Below are positions 1-12,110 of a stretch of 64,000 nucleotides of DNA, piece by piece; positions within the stretch are counted from its first letter, which is position 1, and each line of letters starts with the position of its first letter. The DNA is taken from contig JBBPTG010000002.1 in assembly GCA_038093975.1 (NCBI GenBank), positions 868,001-932,000 of the forward strand, written 5' to 3'. Both the position numbers and the translations under genes were made by a program. Under the pieces are notes generated by a model. The model searched no databases. It saw only the letters and a program-made list of their open reading frames with translations, and had not been told where the DNA came from. This stretch comes from Chalciporus piperatus. Lineage: Eukaryota; Basidiomycota; Agaricomycetes; Boletales; Boletaceae.

Positions 1-959
1 GAAGAAAGGGGGATTGAAAGGAGTGATGCAACGAGTATTATATGGTTTATGTTTGTCGAGCTAAGGTGAGAGATTAGACATAATTACCTGCTCTGCGCAG
101 GCATCCGAAAGGGGAGGACTCGACGGACAATGGAAAATCGCGCCAGGTGGATTCAGCGAGGACACCTGCATGCTACCGCCCCCCTCTTGCCATTTTGGGA
201 AGCCTGACTCGCCTGCATGTCCATCTGCAACAAAGAAGACTCGCAGATCTCCAGGAACCGGCCGACCTTCGTGTCACTCGATGGCGCGTAGACAATCCAA
301 CAATTTTTGTCCGCCCTCTCCCGCCCTTACCCTGACCGTCCGTCGCGTACAACAATGCAATGCCACAACGCGCCACACTCGTTACCGCCGGGTGATTTGT
401 GAAGAGCTACCAAGTTGGGCGCATCGCTGAGCTACGTCGAAGTCCTCTGTCGTTCCATTTCCGAGCTGTTTGTTGTCCATCATGGGCGAACAATGCGGAA
501 TGTCAATTTCGTCTGCCGCATCGAGAAAAAAGTTCGTCATGGGTCATCTGATTGTGCGAGGCACTTGATGCATGATGTCCAGCAATCCCCCGTCAGAGTG
601 ACTCGTCGTATGATGGGAGATGGGACAAGTGTGCAATAAAGAGTCTCAGATAGTTGGTTTTGATCGCGAGAACAACTCAGACGCTCATACGTACGACCCA
701 TTTTTGCTGTACCGTCATCGATTATCGCTCATATCACCCTCGGTACCAGTATGTTATCGTACATCTTGTTCCCTTGTAGAAGGGAGATCACACCCTGATC
801 TTATGAGAACGAACTTGTATTCGTATGATACCAGTAAGTAGGATTTTGGTAGCCACTGCTCGTAAAATGCAACCGGGATGGAAAAGAAAATGTGCGACAA
901 GGATGATGCAAGTAAGGTGAGGATACAGATACAGGTCATACAATTCTACTTCACGGCGT
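1..959. other. Intergenic, no gene recognised
   Basis: Only short overlapping reading frames (under 90 codons) occur here on either strand, none with a recognisable domain, and they lack the exon-intron pattern of the neighbouring genes. The right part should hold the 3' untranslated region of HSP90, whose stop codon lies at 960-962. The left part may belong to a gene outside the window. Confidence 0.6.
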
Positions 960-3377
960 CTAGTCAATGTCCTCCATGGCAGAGGTGGAAGAAGGCTCGG
1001 CAGCTGGTGCTTCTTCGGGGGATGCCTCAGCCATGGGCTCGTCGTCATCGACATCAAGACCCAAGCTGATCATGCGGTTGATGCGCTTGGCGAATGACGT
1101 AGGGTCGTCAAGCGAAAACCCAGAGGTGAGCAGAGCGGTCTCGAAGAGGAGGTAAGTCAAGTCCCGAACAGACTTGTCAGCCTTGTCCTCCGCAACCTTG
1201 CGCTTGAGCTCCTTGATGATGGCGTTGTGAGGGTTGAGTTCGAGGGTCTTCTTCGATGCCATGTAGGAAGACATCGACGAGTCACGGAGAGCCTGAGCCT
1301 TCATGATACGCTCCTATATATGCCTGTAAGCGATGCTCAGACGCGCAAGACAAACACAAACGTACCATGTTTGATGACCAGCCGAATTGACCAGTAACGA
1401 GGACGCAAGGCGAGTCAATGATACGGTTGGAAACGACGACCTTCTCGACCTTGTCGCCAAGAGCCTCCTTGATCGTCGTGCAGAGGTCGCCGTATTGAGC
1501 AGCTTCCTCCTCGCGGACCTTCTTCTCCTCATCGGTCTCCTCCAGCTCAAGACCCTCCTTCGACACACAGACAAGCTTCTTGCCCTCGAACTCCTTGAGT
1601 TGAGTGATAGCGTACTCGTCAATGGGGTCAACCAAGAGGAGGACCTCAAAGCCCTTCTTCTTGAGGACCTCAAGGAATGGCGATTCCTTGACAGCAGCGA
1701 GGGATTCACCGGTCAGGTAGTAGATCGACTTCTGGATCTCAGGCATGCGGGTGATGTAGTCTGAACCGTCGTTGACAAGAATGACGCGGTATAGAAACAG
1801 AAGTTACTAACCTTTGAGCGAGGTCTGCTCCTCGGTGGACTTGGTCGTGAAGAAGCGCAAGAACTCAGCAAGTTTGCTGCGGTTCTGAGCATCCTCGTGG
1901 ATACCCAGCTTCAAGTTCTTGCCGAAGGCCTCGTAGAACTTGGCGAAGTTGTCCTTGTCCTCGGCGATCTCGGTAAAAACGTCCATACACTTCTTGACGA
2001 TGTTCTTGCGGATGACCTTGAGAATCTTGTTCTGTTGGAGGGTCTCACGAGAGATGTTGAGAGGAAGGTCCTCAGAGTCGACGATACCCTTGACGAAGTT
2101 GAGGTACTCGGGAATGAGGTCCTCACAGTCGTCCATGATGAAGACACGGCGGACGTAGAGCTTGATGTTGTTGCGCTTCTTCTTAGATTCGAAAAGATCG
2201 AAGGGAGCACTGGGAAGAATATCAGTACACCGCAAATGCATCGACTCGTTAACTTACCGCTTGGGAACGAAGAGGATAGCCTTGAACTCGAGCTGACCCT
2301 CAACAGAGAAGTGCTTGACGGCGAGGTGGTCCTCCCAATCGTTGGTGAGCGATTTGTAGAAGGAGGAGTACTCCTCGGGGGTGATATCCTGGGGGTTGCG
2401 CGTCCAGATGGGCTTCGTCTTGTTGAGCTCCTCGTTGACAGTCTCCTTCTCCTTGATCTTCTTGGTCTTCTTTTCCTTAGGCTGGTCGTCCTCGTCCTCG
2501 ACTTCCTCGATCTTGGACTCCGTTTGTTCCTCCTTAGCCTCCTCCTCTTCATCCTCAACTTCCTAAAGATACGCGTCAACAAGGGGCGAGGGGGAAGCGT
2601 GGATAAAACAAACCTTTTCGACCTCCTTGGTCACAGCAAGCTGGATGGGGTATGAGATAAACTCAGAGTGCTTCTTAACGATATCCTTGATCTTCTTCTC
2701 CTCAAGGTACTCGGTCTGGTCCTCCTTCAAGTAGAGGCGGAGCTCAGTACCACGACCGAGAGGGGGGTTGACGGTATCAGGGGTAATCGTGAAAGTGCCA
2801 CCAGCAGCAGACTCCCAGATGTACTGCTCGTCATCGTTGTGCTTGGAAATGACCTGTACGCGTTCCGAGACGAGGTATGCGGAGTAGAAGCCGACACCGA
2901 ATTGACCGATCATGGAAATGTCAGCGCCGGAGCTGAGGGCCTCCATGAACCCCTAGACAAGAAAGATTAGCTGTTAATACGCGCTCTATCAAACGTGGCG
3001 AAAGCAGACGTACCTTGGTACCGGACTTGGCGATGGTACCAAGGTTGTTGACGAGGTCAGCCTTGGTCATACCGATACCGGTATCGCGGATGGAGAGGAT
3101 CTTGTTTTCCTTGTCGGGGACGATGCGGATGTAGAGCTCTTTACTCGTATCAAGGACAGAAGGATCGGTCAAGGATGCATAACGGATTTTGTCGAGAGCA
3201 TCAGAGCCGTTAGAAATCAACTCTCGAAGGAAGATTTCCTTGTTCGAGTAGAAGGTGTCTGGTGATCAAAAACAGAGATTAACCGACAAGCAACGTGTTG
3301 ACAGAGTTGAACTTACTGATGATCAGGTCGAGGAGTTGGCTGATCTCGGCCTGGAAGCCAAAGCTCTCGGTTGCCAT
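960..3377 (-). CDS. HSP90: Heat shock protein HSP90 (molecular chaperone)
   Basis: Cytosolic ATP-dependent chaperone that matures kinases, receptors and other clients. Seven exons: 3377-3317, 3258-3014, 2952-2614, 2562-2258, 2209-1812, 1760-1366, 1313-960, giving 698 residues, the usual size. The N-terminal ATPase domain shows the GHL motifs [19 protein letters not shown] and [13 protein letters not shown]; the acidic, lysine-rich charged linker follows at about residues 215-265; then the middle domain and the C-terminal dimerisation domain. The protein ends in MEDID where the family normally ends in MEEVD, the tail that binds TPR co-chaperones. The ATG at 3377 is chosen because it starts the family-typical N-terminus [11 protein letters not shown]. 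Two heat-shock elements lie about 160-220 bp upstream. Identity is near certain; exon ends are consistent in frame. Confidence 0.97.
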
Positions 3378-3539
3378 TTTGAACTGTACAAGGGGTCAGA
3401 TACGCGTGAGTGATGGGCACGATATGTGGCTCACTGATCAAGGGGATGAGGGGCGATGAAGGTTGTGAGGGAGAGAAAGAGACTTGTACAGCAAAGGACG
3501 GGTTTGCCCCGGTCTTTATGTAGTCTAATTTTTTGTTCG

Positions 3540-3552
3540 TTCGAGAAGATTC
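3540..3552 (-). promoter_or_regulatory. Heat-shock element 1 of HSP90
   Basis: The 13-bp string TTCGAGAAGATTC is three perfect alternating nTTCn/nGAAn units, the binding site of trimeric HSF1. It lies 163-175 bp upstream of the HSP90 start codon. Site recognised by sequence only. Confidence 0.85.
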
Positions 3553-3581
3553 GACGACTATCAGTCCAGTTCCCCTGTCCC

Positions 3582-3594
3582 TTCGAGAACATTC
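3582..3594 (-). promoter_or_regulatory. Heat-shock element 2 of HSP90
   Basis: TTCGAGAACATTC is again three perfect inverted units. It starts exactly 42 bp from element 1, about four helical turns, so both would face the same side of the DNA. Lies 205-217 bp upstream of the HSP90 start codon. Confidence 0.85.
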
Positions 3595-3679
3595 CAAGAC
3601 CATTGCCTATTCAGGACGCGTACATGTTTGCAATATAGTACAGCTTGTAGTACAGTACTCGTATTACAGGGTAAACTGA

Positions 3680-6619
3680 TCAGATCGCCGTCCTCTGTCG
3701 CGTCTCGTAAATCAACCCCCTCTGCCCGCTCAGCTGTGCCTTCAGTCCCTCAAGTGCCGCCCGCATCTCATCCATATCGTCCTTCAGCTCTGCGTTCTCC
3801 TCCCGAAGCTTAGCATTAGCAATCGCAAGCTCAGACTTTTCGCTGACAATGGCAGCAATCTCTGCTTCGGGTATACGGCGCGAAGCTTCAGATTTCTTGT
3901 GCAGCATTGCGAGCTTCGCTTCGAGCGCCTGATTCTGACGACGGTATGCCCTACATAGCGAGTGAGCTCAACCAATGCGACGCAGAGCATCAAGTGCCCT
4001 ACCGAATCTCGTCCTCCATCTTGGCTTGCGTTTTATCATAGCTGACAAGGAGCATCTCCATCTGTTTGTACTTGCTCTTTATGATCTCGATCTCTTCACC
4101 TCGCACGTTGAATTTCTCGAAATCCGCGTCCCTGTCGTACATCAACGTCACTTTCGTCGTCACCAGCAGCCCATGGAACAACTCATACCAAAGTCTCTGC
4201 ATCCGGACATGCTGTTCAACCTGCCGCTCATAGTCATGAAGTCGATCGATCTTGTGTTGGTTCTCCTTCTGCTGAGTCTGTAACTCAAAGACCGCTTTCG
4301 CTGCATCAGCCAGAAGCTTCCCTTGAGCGGCGAAAAGTGCCTGTGTGTCTTTCAGCATATATCGTCAAGAAATTTGAGGGAATTTCTTGCCCTGGCTTCC
4401 TTCTCCGCAGTCCGCAACGCCGCCGCCTCGGATACCCAAGACCTTTTCTCCTCTCGAAACTCGCGAAGCTTCTTCTGAAGTTCAGTGTTCCAATCAGCGT
4501 ACTTGTTCTTCTGCGAAGAAGACTGTTCCTTGTGGTCCCTCAGCTCCCGCTCAAGACCTTGAACCTGGGCTTTGTATTGACGCAACTTGTTATACTGTGC
4601 AAAATCAACACATCACCCACGACAGAGCAAAACGGTGATTTCTTACAAGTGCTTGCCGATCGGCCTCTGCGTTCTTCGAAAGGATATGACTTTGATAAAG
4701 CCTCCCGATATGCCGTACGTTTTCTCTCGACAGCCAAAGCTCAAAGTTGAGCTCGCTCCTCAGCAAAAGCACCTCTCGCTGCAAACTCGAGATCGCCTCC
4801 GCCACATACGATGGCAATGGCGCACTTTGATCACCTCCGGCGGACTCGGGAGGTAAACTGATCATGGGCTTCGTTGGGGAACCAGCAGGTGGGAACAACG
4901 CTACTGGCCATGGCATGCTCGGGCCTTCAACCTCGACGTCAAGATTCGACCTCAGAGTAACAGAGGTATTGATCATGTCCTGAAGCGAAACCCGAGTTTT
5001 GGCGGGTGGGAGGTCGATGTGGCCTGGATGGGGTGTCGGTGAGCCCGACATGTCTTCTGGTGTCATGATGATGGTCGGAAGGACCTCCATCCGAGCATCG
5101 GGGGTGGTGTCGAACCCTCGAGTAATGGATCTCTGGGATCCAAGTGTGGTATTGCGTACGCTGAGCATCATGCATTCGCTAGTTATTTGAGAAATGCTAA
5201 AGTTGGCCCACGTATCCGGTTCGGTCAATTCCTTGAGCCAGTCTCGCCATATGACACGTGGGTTGACAATACGGGACCGCAGGAAAGGCTAGAAGACATG
5301 ATCAGTCTCGGCTACGAGAAACCGACGAAACTGAGCATTGCAGCTTGACGTACATACCTCTGATTTACTTCGTATGTTGTCCTCATCGAGAGCGTCTTCC
5401 CAACTTACAGAGTAGGGAGTCCCGTAATCCCTTTCCGTTAGGTAGGCAGCGGGACCGCGGAGAAAGCGGAGAAGGTTGCAGGGGAAGAGATAATAAAGAG
5501 ACGAAAAGTACGCGTCCGCTGGAGGGGCGGACGACGTGTTGAATGCCAACTCGAGCCTCTCCCAACCCAGCTCAGGACGCAGCTCAAGGGCAACCGTCAC
5601 TTCATCTTCCTCGGCTTGTTTCGCAGCAGCATCTTGCTCGTCATCCTCGTCTGCCGAAGCAGGGGATGGTAAGACAGAACTGGACCGCGCTTTCCAGCAT
5701 ATGATTCTGGCTAGGATCACAAATAACCGGGGAAGCATCATTTTGAGGTCCTCGCACGCCTTCACAGCGAGTATAGGGAGCAGTCTGACGAGCATCGTGA
5801 GGCCGATCGTGCAAATAGTCGAGGAATTATCCAGAAAGAGGGAATTCAAGAGACTGGTCACTAGCGAATGTCTCGCGAAGTCTGCTGCGAGAGACTGGAA
5901 GTCCGAATCTGAGGTGAAACAGTCGAGTAAGATCAAAAGTTGGAGGCGAGATGCAGGGGTTGCAAAGGCAGCATCGACTTGTGTCATGAAGTCCTAGAGA
6001 TTGCATTGAGCAAGTCAGAGGAGATCAACAACATGAGTCCTACCTCGGAGCACTTCAGGCCAAATTTGACGAGTATATCCTCGAGGTTACTCTTCCATAG
6101 TGACCTCTTGTCCCGTTGCTTGTGATCAAGCCTCGCCCACTCTAAGAGATCATCTCCGGAACCTTCATTGTAGGCGTCCAAGAGGTAAAGATCCAACAGG
6201 CGTCTGCGGAAATCGCGCACTTTCTCCGGATACCGTCCGTCCACGTTCTCAGCGGCAAAGATGACGAGCTCCTTGGCGTGTTGAACAGAGGTTGATTGTA
6301 AGCCTGGCTCTCTTAAAGCAGGACGTAGCACGAGATCGAACCAAGTGGATATAATGGAGGTTGATTGGAGAAGTGGACGTAGGCTGTAGAGGACTCCAAG
6401 AAAGATTTCCGTGTGTCCAAGGGATGTATGGTCTACGACATTGTCGTGAACGATTTGGAGCTCTTCCTCGAGTTGGAAGAGTTGGACCTCGGGCTCTGCA
6501 GAAGACGCGCAACTGGTGACAAAGTCCTCGACAGCGCTAAGCGCTTGTTCTCGACTAGACTTGTCCGCAGGATCATCGAGAGCAAGTCGTAATTGATTCG
6601 AGAGCGCGGCGATGGACAT
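3680..6619 (-). CDS. TSC1: Hamartin-like protein Tsc1 (TSC complex subunit)
   Basis: Tsc1 holds the GTPase activator Tsc2 in the complex that switches off Rheb and so restrains TORC1. Six exons: 6619-6044, 5993-5358, 5288-4647, 4594-4391, 4340-4003, 3950-3680; 888 residues. The N-terminal half is helical. Near residues 330-350 it has the hamartin signature YYLFPCNLLRFLRG, matching the LYGMFPCNFVSFLRS block of the animal protein. The C-terminal third (about residues 590-880) is a long coiled coil, as in hamartin. The intron at 4341-4390 has a GC donor (AGG/GCAAGA). The first in-frame ATG that keeps a cytosolic N-terminus is 6619; an upstream non-canonical extension to 6679 is possible. No Tsc2 gene lies in this window. 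Assigned from the signature block, length and coiled coil. Confidence 0.82.
4341..4390 (-). other. GC-AG intron in Tsc1
   Basis: Frame continuity requires a shift between the exons ending at 4391 and starting at 4340. No GT donor is available in between, but CCAGG/GCAAGA, the strong consensus of U2-type GC-AG introns, is present and CACACAG is the acceptor. Joined product reads ...KEAR-ALFAAQG. Confidence 0.75.
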
Positions 6620-6775
6620 GAGGATGACCAGTGTCACCACGAAACCGGTGGGCACCACATAGCTCTCCGCCCAGAGCACACGAGACTAGTAATCGACAAA
6701 CTCGGCGTTCACATTGCAGAGATTATACAGATGATACGAGCACAACGCTCTTTGAATAGGCTACATATTTATAAT

Positions 6776-7720
6776 TTAATGCAAAGCTAGATTTACTTCC
6801 TTCGCCTCGAAAGAAATCCCAATCCCCGACTTCTCCCACTGATCTGCCCTGTCGTCCTTTTCGTATTCAGGCAAGTACCCCTGCCGATGTTTCTTCTTGT
6901 CTGTAGTAGAGATACCCAACCTCGTGTCGCGCTTCTTGACAAGCCCTTCATTCGCCTGACCATCTGCCGTATAAGCCATCATGAGATGGGGTGGTCCGAG
7001 AGGGAGATCTGGATCTCTGTCGAAGGCCCAAGTATGGATAGTCTTTCCATAACTTTTCTGGAGGTCCCGCATAGCAGGTTGTTCGACGAAGTCATTCAAG
7101 ATCTCTGACGATCCTATGAGATGTTGTAGACCATGGATAAACGATAGAACTTACTCGGCACGAACCCCTTCGTCTAGGTGGTATGAGCACGAATGATGTC
7201 AAGGAACGTCGATAGGGCTTAGTACTTACCTCGAGCTGGAGGATACCGTTCTCGACCTCGTATTTGTGAGAGTGCCAGTACTTTTTCTCTTCGTCAGGAA
7301 GTGATTTGAATACCTGGCTGTTGTAAGTTGATCTGGAATGAGACTAGCGGAAGACGTACATTCTCGCCGACGACATACTCGATGCCAATCAGTCTGGCAT
7401 CCTTTTCATTGGAGTCGTAGATAACACACTGAACGAGAATGTAAGCAGTTAGCAAGGCCATGGAATATGCTGACCTGATAGAAATCCTGTCGCTTATGAT
7501 TGCAGAGGTGATGAGCCTCTACATGACGTGTATGATCCTCCCTGTATCGCTGTCGAGAACAGGAGGGTTATGCAGGCACTGCATGCACTCACGCGTAGAC
7601 ATGGAAACCACAAAGCTGCTGGTGGATGTTTCCGAGTGGTTCCAAGGATGCACACACTTTCGCGGCAGCATCGTAGGTGGAAGAGCCTTCGTGCTTTGGT
7701 TCCATTGTCTCTGGGTTCAT
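6776..7720 (-). CDS. DUF1264 (oil-body-associated-like) protein
   Basis: Member of the DUF1264 family, which includes plant oil-body-associated proteins; the fungal members have no agreed function. Six exons: 7720-7593, 7541-7475, 7428-7360, 7313-7230, 7173-7155, 7104-6776; 231 residues. Family blocks are visible in order: FHVYA, then [21 protein letters not shown] with paired histidines, then [11 protein letters not shown], then [19 protein letters not shown], and a C-terminal YGKTIHTW followed by a proline-rich stretch. No signal peptide or membrane segment. The 19-nt fifth exon supplies only the GFVP turn. The clustered His, Cys and Asp residues would suit a metal site, which is inference. 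Its stop lies 156 bp from the Tsc1 start on the same strand. Confidence 0.8.
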
Positions 7721-8833
<1,113 letters not shown>

Positions 8834-8975
8834 AAATACCTTCTGTACTCCCGGTTTTCGTCGCTGTATCACTAGCACCACCTTGCCTACGCAATCCACA
8901 CTGGCTGCATCTTGAAACTTCTGTCATTATTCCACCTTGATGAGCAGGCTCAAGCCACCAACTGAGCCGTCGTCA

Positions 8976-10068
8976 TCATGTTTTCCAGCATCTTAGCTCG
9001 ACATAGTAATTCGAACGTTCCCAGCCGTTCTGCACTATCTCAATCCCTTGCCGACCTTCCACCGGTGGCCCGACAACCAAACCCATCGCTTGAGCCGCCT
9101 CACAAGTCAGCCTGGTGAGCTCTCCTTTCGCGAACATGTGATAATATCGATTGTATACGGGGCCAGAAGTTTCGCACGTCATTCCCGGGCTCGCCACCGT
9201 GTCCTTCCCTGGCTGATTCCCCCTCGTCCGATTTGACGTGGCTGTTTGCTGGGTCATTGCCCAAGGCACGAACACATCCTTGCCCAACGGTTGTTCTTCA
9301 TTGTCGCCCAACGGAATCACCCGCTTCGACAGCTCATCTTGTTCTATGGCCCAGACGTAGATAAGGATGCGTCCGTGCGTAGGCGAAACGCACTGAAGCA
9401 GTCGCTGCAAATGCCTTGATCAGTAACATGAGATATGTCTGTTGAACTGGTAGCCGCACCTGCACAGCTAGTTTCCGTCTGTCGTACGATGCTAGGTGAT
9501 GTACCGTAGCTATCGAGATAGCATAGTCCTATCACCGGATCCTCGCTTCAGCTCAAAACTCTCATAAGAAGCATGTCTCGTAACTCACAAATGCCCCAGC
9601 TCTCCATCCGTTACCCAGCACATCACCCCAGACGACCTCACGAATGATCGGGGCAGTCGGTTCACTACCAGCATGCTTGGCGATCTCTAAAAGATTCCTG
9701 CTGCGATCGAGGCCGACCGTCAGGATGCTTCCAGGCCGATCAGCAGGTAGAGGGAGGTATTTCCCATTGCCTGTCCCAGAGTCAAGGCCTATCCAACCTG
9801 TAGGTAGATCAGAAATAAATTTGGCGATGATCGGCCAAGGCTAAGGCGAAGAAATTAACTGCAATCTTCCTGAATATGGGGAGCAACACACCTTGTAGCG
9901 CGTAGATGAGAAATGACTTGCTATCTGATCGTAGACTGCGTGAACATGTTGATCTTCGTATGCCTGGAGGTCGTCAGCGACAGACACTGCTGTCACGCTC
10001 TTCATCGAGTCTCTGCCAAGGCTCGGTGGTGGTTGGAGTTTAACGAAGGAAATGTTCAAAAGTGACAA
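8976..10068 (-). CDS. TRM9: tRNA (carboxymethyluridine-34) methyltransferase Trm9
   Basis: Methylates cm5U34 to mcm5U34 in tRNAs using S-adenosylmethionine, the last step after Elongator; works with the small activator Trm112. Exons: 10068-9892, 9840-9589, 9528-9460, 9404-8976; 308 residues. The Trm9 N-terminal signature VHAVYDQIASHFSSTRYKPWP is at about residues 42-62. SAM motif I follows as DSGTGNGKY (about residues 75-83), slightly off the usual DVGCGNGKY. Later come AISIATVHHLAS, the motif region of the class, RILIYVWAIEQ and the C-terminal NYYVELRCWKT. A later start at 10005 would also fit. The Elongator catalytic subunit is in the same window at 56340-58411. Confidence 0.93.
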
Positions 10069-10117
10069 CCGGACACATCATCGCGAACAAAATCAAGAGG
10101 GTATCCTATCAATTCAG

Positions 10118-10729
10118 TCAAATAAACCCCATCGTCTCATCCACCAGTCGACGAAATTTGCTCCCATCGAATGCCGGGAATGAGACTAACGCACTCCGAT
10201 CAAACGCAGCAATAGTCGCTGGAAGGTCACTAAACCGCGATGTGAGCAAACGGCGACGCAAAGGGACACTAGTGCGACTCACTTTACGGTCGTGGCCTTG
10301 AGATGGCCAAGACGGTCGAGTTCGGAGGCGAGCTCTTCTTGATGGTTATCCAACAAAGTTGGGTTTGGAACGACGATCAAAGGTTTTCCTGCCCTCAGAA
10401 CATCGAGAATGGTCCCCGACCCTTGATCCAAGTCAAGGCCGAGTTGTCACCCAAAGGGGGTGCTCACCTGCATGACTGATGACCAGATCTGCGCGTTCGA
10501 TATCTTCTTGGATCGTCGGCTTGAAGTTCCAGATCTCCACCCCAACACCCTGCTTCTGTATCGTTACCGAGCCCTGTGTGGAAACCTCCACGCCGAGATC
10601 AGAGCTTCCTCTCTGCACAACTACCCGCGTGAATCCTTTGTTGCGCAGCGCGACGAGGACTGGTTCTGAGATCGTAGCTTGTACGAGTGCATCAAACTTG
10701 GTAGACCCGACGGTGACGAAGACGAGCAT
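10118..10729 (-). CDS. ALG13: UDP-GlcNAc transferase subunit Alg13
   Basis: Catalytic half of the Alg13/Alg14 enzyme that adds the second GlcNAc to dolichol-PP-GlcNAc on the cytosolic face of the ER. Exons: 10729-10468, 10421-10283, 10229-10118; 170 residues, close to other fungi. It starts with the family motif [16 protein letters not shown]. The glycosyltransferase family 28 core follows: [14 protein letters not shown] joined by splicing to [20 protein letters not shown] and [11 protein letters not shown]. It has no membrane segment, as expected since Alg14 is the anchor. Its 3' end is 49 bp from the TRM9 start on the same strand, and it is head-to-head with PRO3. Confidence 0.95.
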
Positions 10730-10896
10730 CTTAGACCCGTGCTACATCAATACAAGCTTGAGATTGAGCTTGATGTCCCCACGGTGCAGCCAACAGTGCG
10801 AGCCTATCAGACCTCCTCGTCGATAAATGTGACTCGATCAAAATATTTCCGTGCACGACATCAACAAGTCTCTCTCGCTGCTTCTTGCTGATCAAC
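10730..10896. promoter_or_regulatory. Divergent promoter, ALG13 and PRO3
   Basis: Only 167 bp separate the two start codons, so both basal promoters must lie here. No clear factor site was recognised. Confidence 0.5.
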
Positions 10897-12110
10897 ATGG
10901 GATACACACTCTGCGTGCTAGGTATACATTTACCGGCACCGACTGCATCAACGCTGACAACCAATTTTCTAGGATGCGGGACGATGGGCATTGCTATCAT
11001 CTCTGGTGTCATCGCCAGTCTACAGTCCAGGGAAAACATTCTGATCATCCCCAAGTGGGAGTCTCATACACCTGGCACATCCACCCCGACCATAGATTCT
11101 CCCGATCCATCCGTACCCTCGTGTTTCATTGCGAGCGTCACGAGGCCGGAGAGTGCAAAGAAACTCCAGAACACGTTTGGCCTCCTTGGAGGACTCGGCG
11201 CGTCCGTTCAGGTAGTCGTCGGCGAAAACCTTGCCGCTGCTCAGAGGGCAAATGTTGTCATCCTATGGTACGCGCACTCCCTGCACCCTCCCTCGCGATA
11301 CTCGTGTGATGGATTCGGTCAATAGTTGTAAACCCCACCAGGCGCAAACCATCCTCGGTCAGGAGGGAATGAAGGAAGCTCTCGCCGGGAAACTACTCAT
11401 CAGCATCCTTGCGGGTGTGACCATCTCCCAACTGACCGCCTGGGTGCTTCCGACCACCAAAGTCGTCCGTGCCATGCCCAACACTCCCTGTCGGGTACGC
11501 GTTCCATTCGTCATTCCGCTCGACCGCGAGCTAACAAGACCCACAGATCCGCGAGGGTATGACGGTTGTCAGCCCGCTCCCAACACTCTCTGATAACGAA
11601 GAAACTGAGCTCGACCGCGCCATCATTCTTAAAATCTTCTCGTCCATCGGTCGATGCCGGTTCCTTGAAGAAAAACATTTCGATGCATGCACAGCTCTGT
11701 CTGGCTCCGGCCCTGCTTTTGCATGTATCTTCCTTGAGGCAATGGCAGATGGGGGTGTCATGATGGGTTTGCCAAGGGCGGAGGCATTGGAGTTGGCTGC
11801 CCAGAGTAAGTTGCCAACTGTAAGATACTCAGGCTAGAGGAATTCACTACCAACTCTCGATAGCTTTGCAAGGGGCGGCACGCATGACTCTCCAAGCCGG
11901 TGCTCATCCAGCTCAGATCAAAGATTCAGTCACTAGTAAGTGCTTATCTGCCATCAAATTCTGAAGTTAATATTTTGCATAGCCCCTGGCGGATGCACGA
12001 TCGCAGGGCTGTTGGCCATGGAGGATGGTAAAGTTCGTTCAACAATTGCTCGCGCAATCCAGGTTGCCACGGAGCGAGCTAGCGAGCTGGGTCAACCGAC
12101 GAAAAAGTAG
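10897..12110 (+). CDS. PRO3: Pyrroline-5-carboxylate reductase
   Basis: Last step of proline synthesis: reduces pyrroline-5-carboxylate to proline with NAD(P)H. Six exons: 10897-10921, 10973-11267, 11326-11494, 11547-11805, 11864-11935, 11983-12110; 315 residues. The N-terminal Rossmann motif LGCGTMGIAI is split by the first intron. Further blocks are LCCKPHQ, AGVTISQLTAWVL, KVVRAMPNTPC, and the signature DACTALSGSGPAFACIFLEAMADGGV, then LPRAEALELAAQT and the C-terminal TPGGCTIAGL. The 25-nt first exon encodes only the first strand of the dinucleotide-binding fold. All junctions keep frame. Confidence 0.95.

Larger units (their letters stand above)
3378..3679. other. Intergenic between Tsc1 3' end and HSP90 start
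   Basis: Holds the HSP90 promoter, read leftward, with two heat-shock elements at 3540-3552 and 3582-3594 listed separately, and the 3' end of the Tsc1 transcript. No gene is visible. Confidence 0.7.

Noticed and set aside
1897..2655. 252-codon open frame antisense to HSP90
   Set aside because: It is the mirror of lysine/glutamate-rich HSP90 exons and is full of Leu/Val codons by complementarity. It crosses two HSP90 introns without regard to them and has no domain.
4605..5228. Possible separate gene in the middle of Tsc1
   Set aside because: The frame joins cleanly to the flanking exons at canonical splice sites and continues the hamartin-like sequence, so it is an exon.
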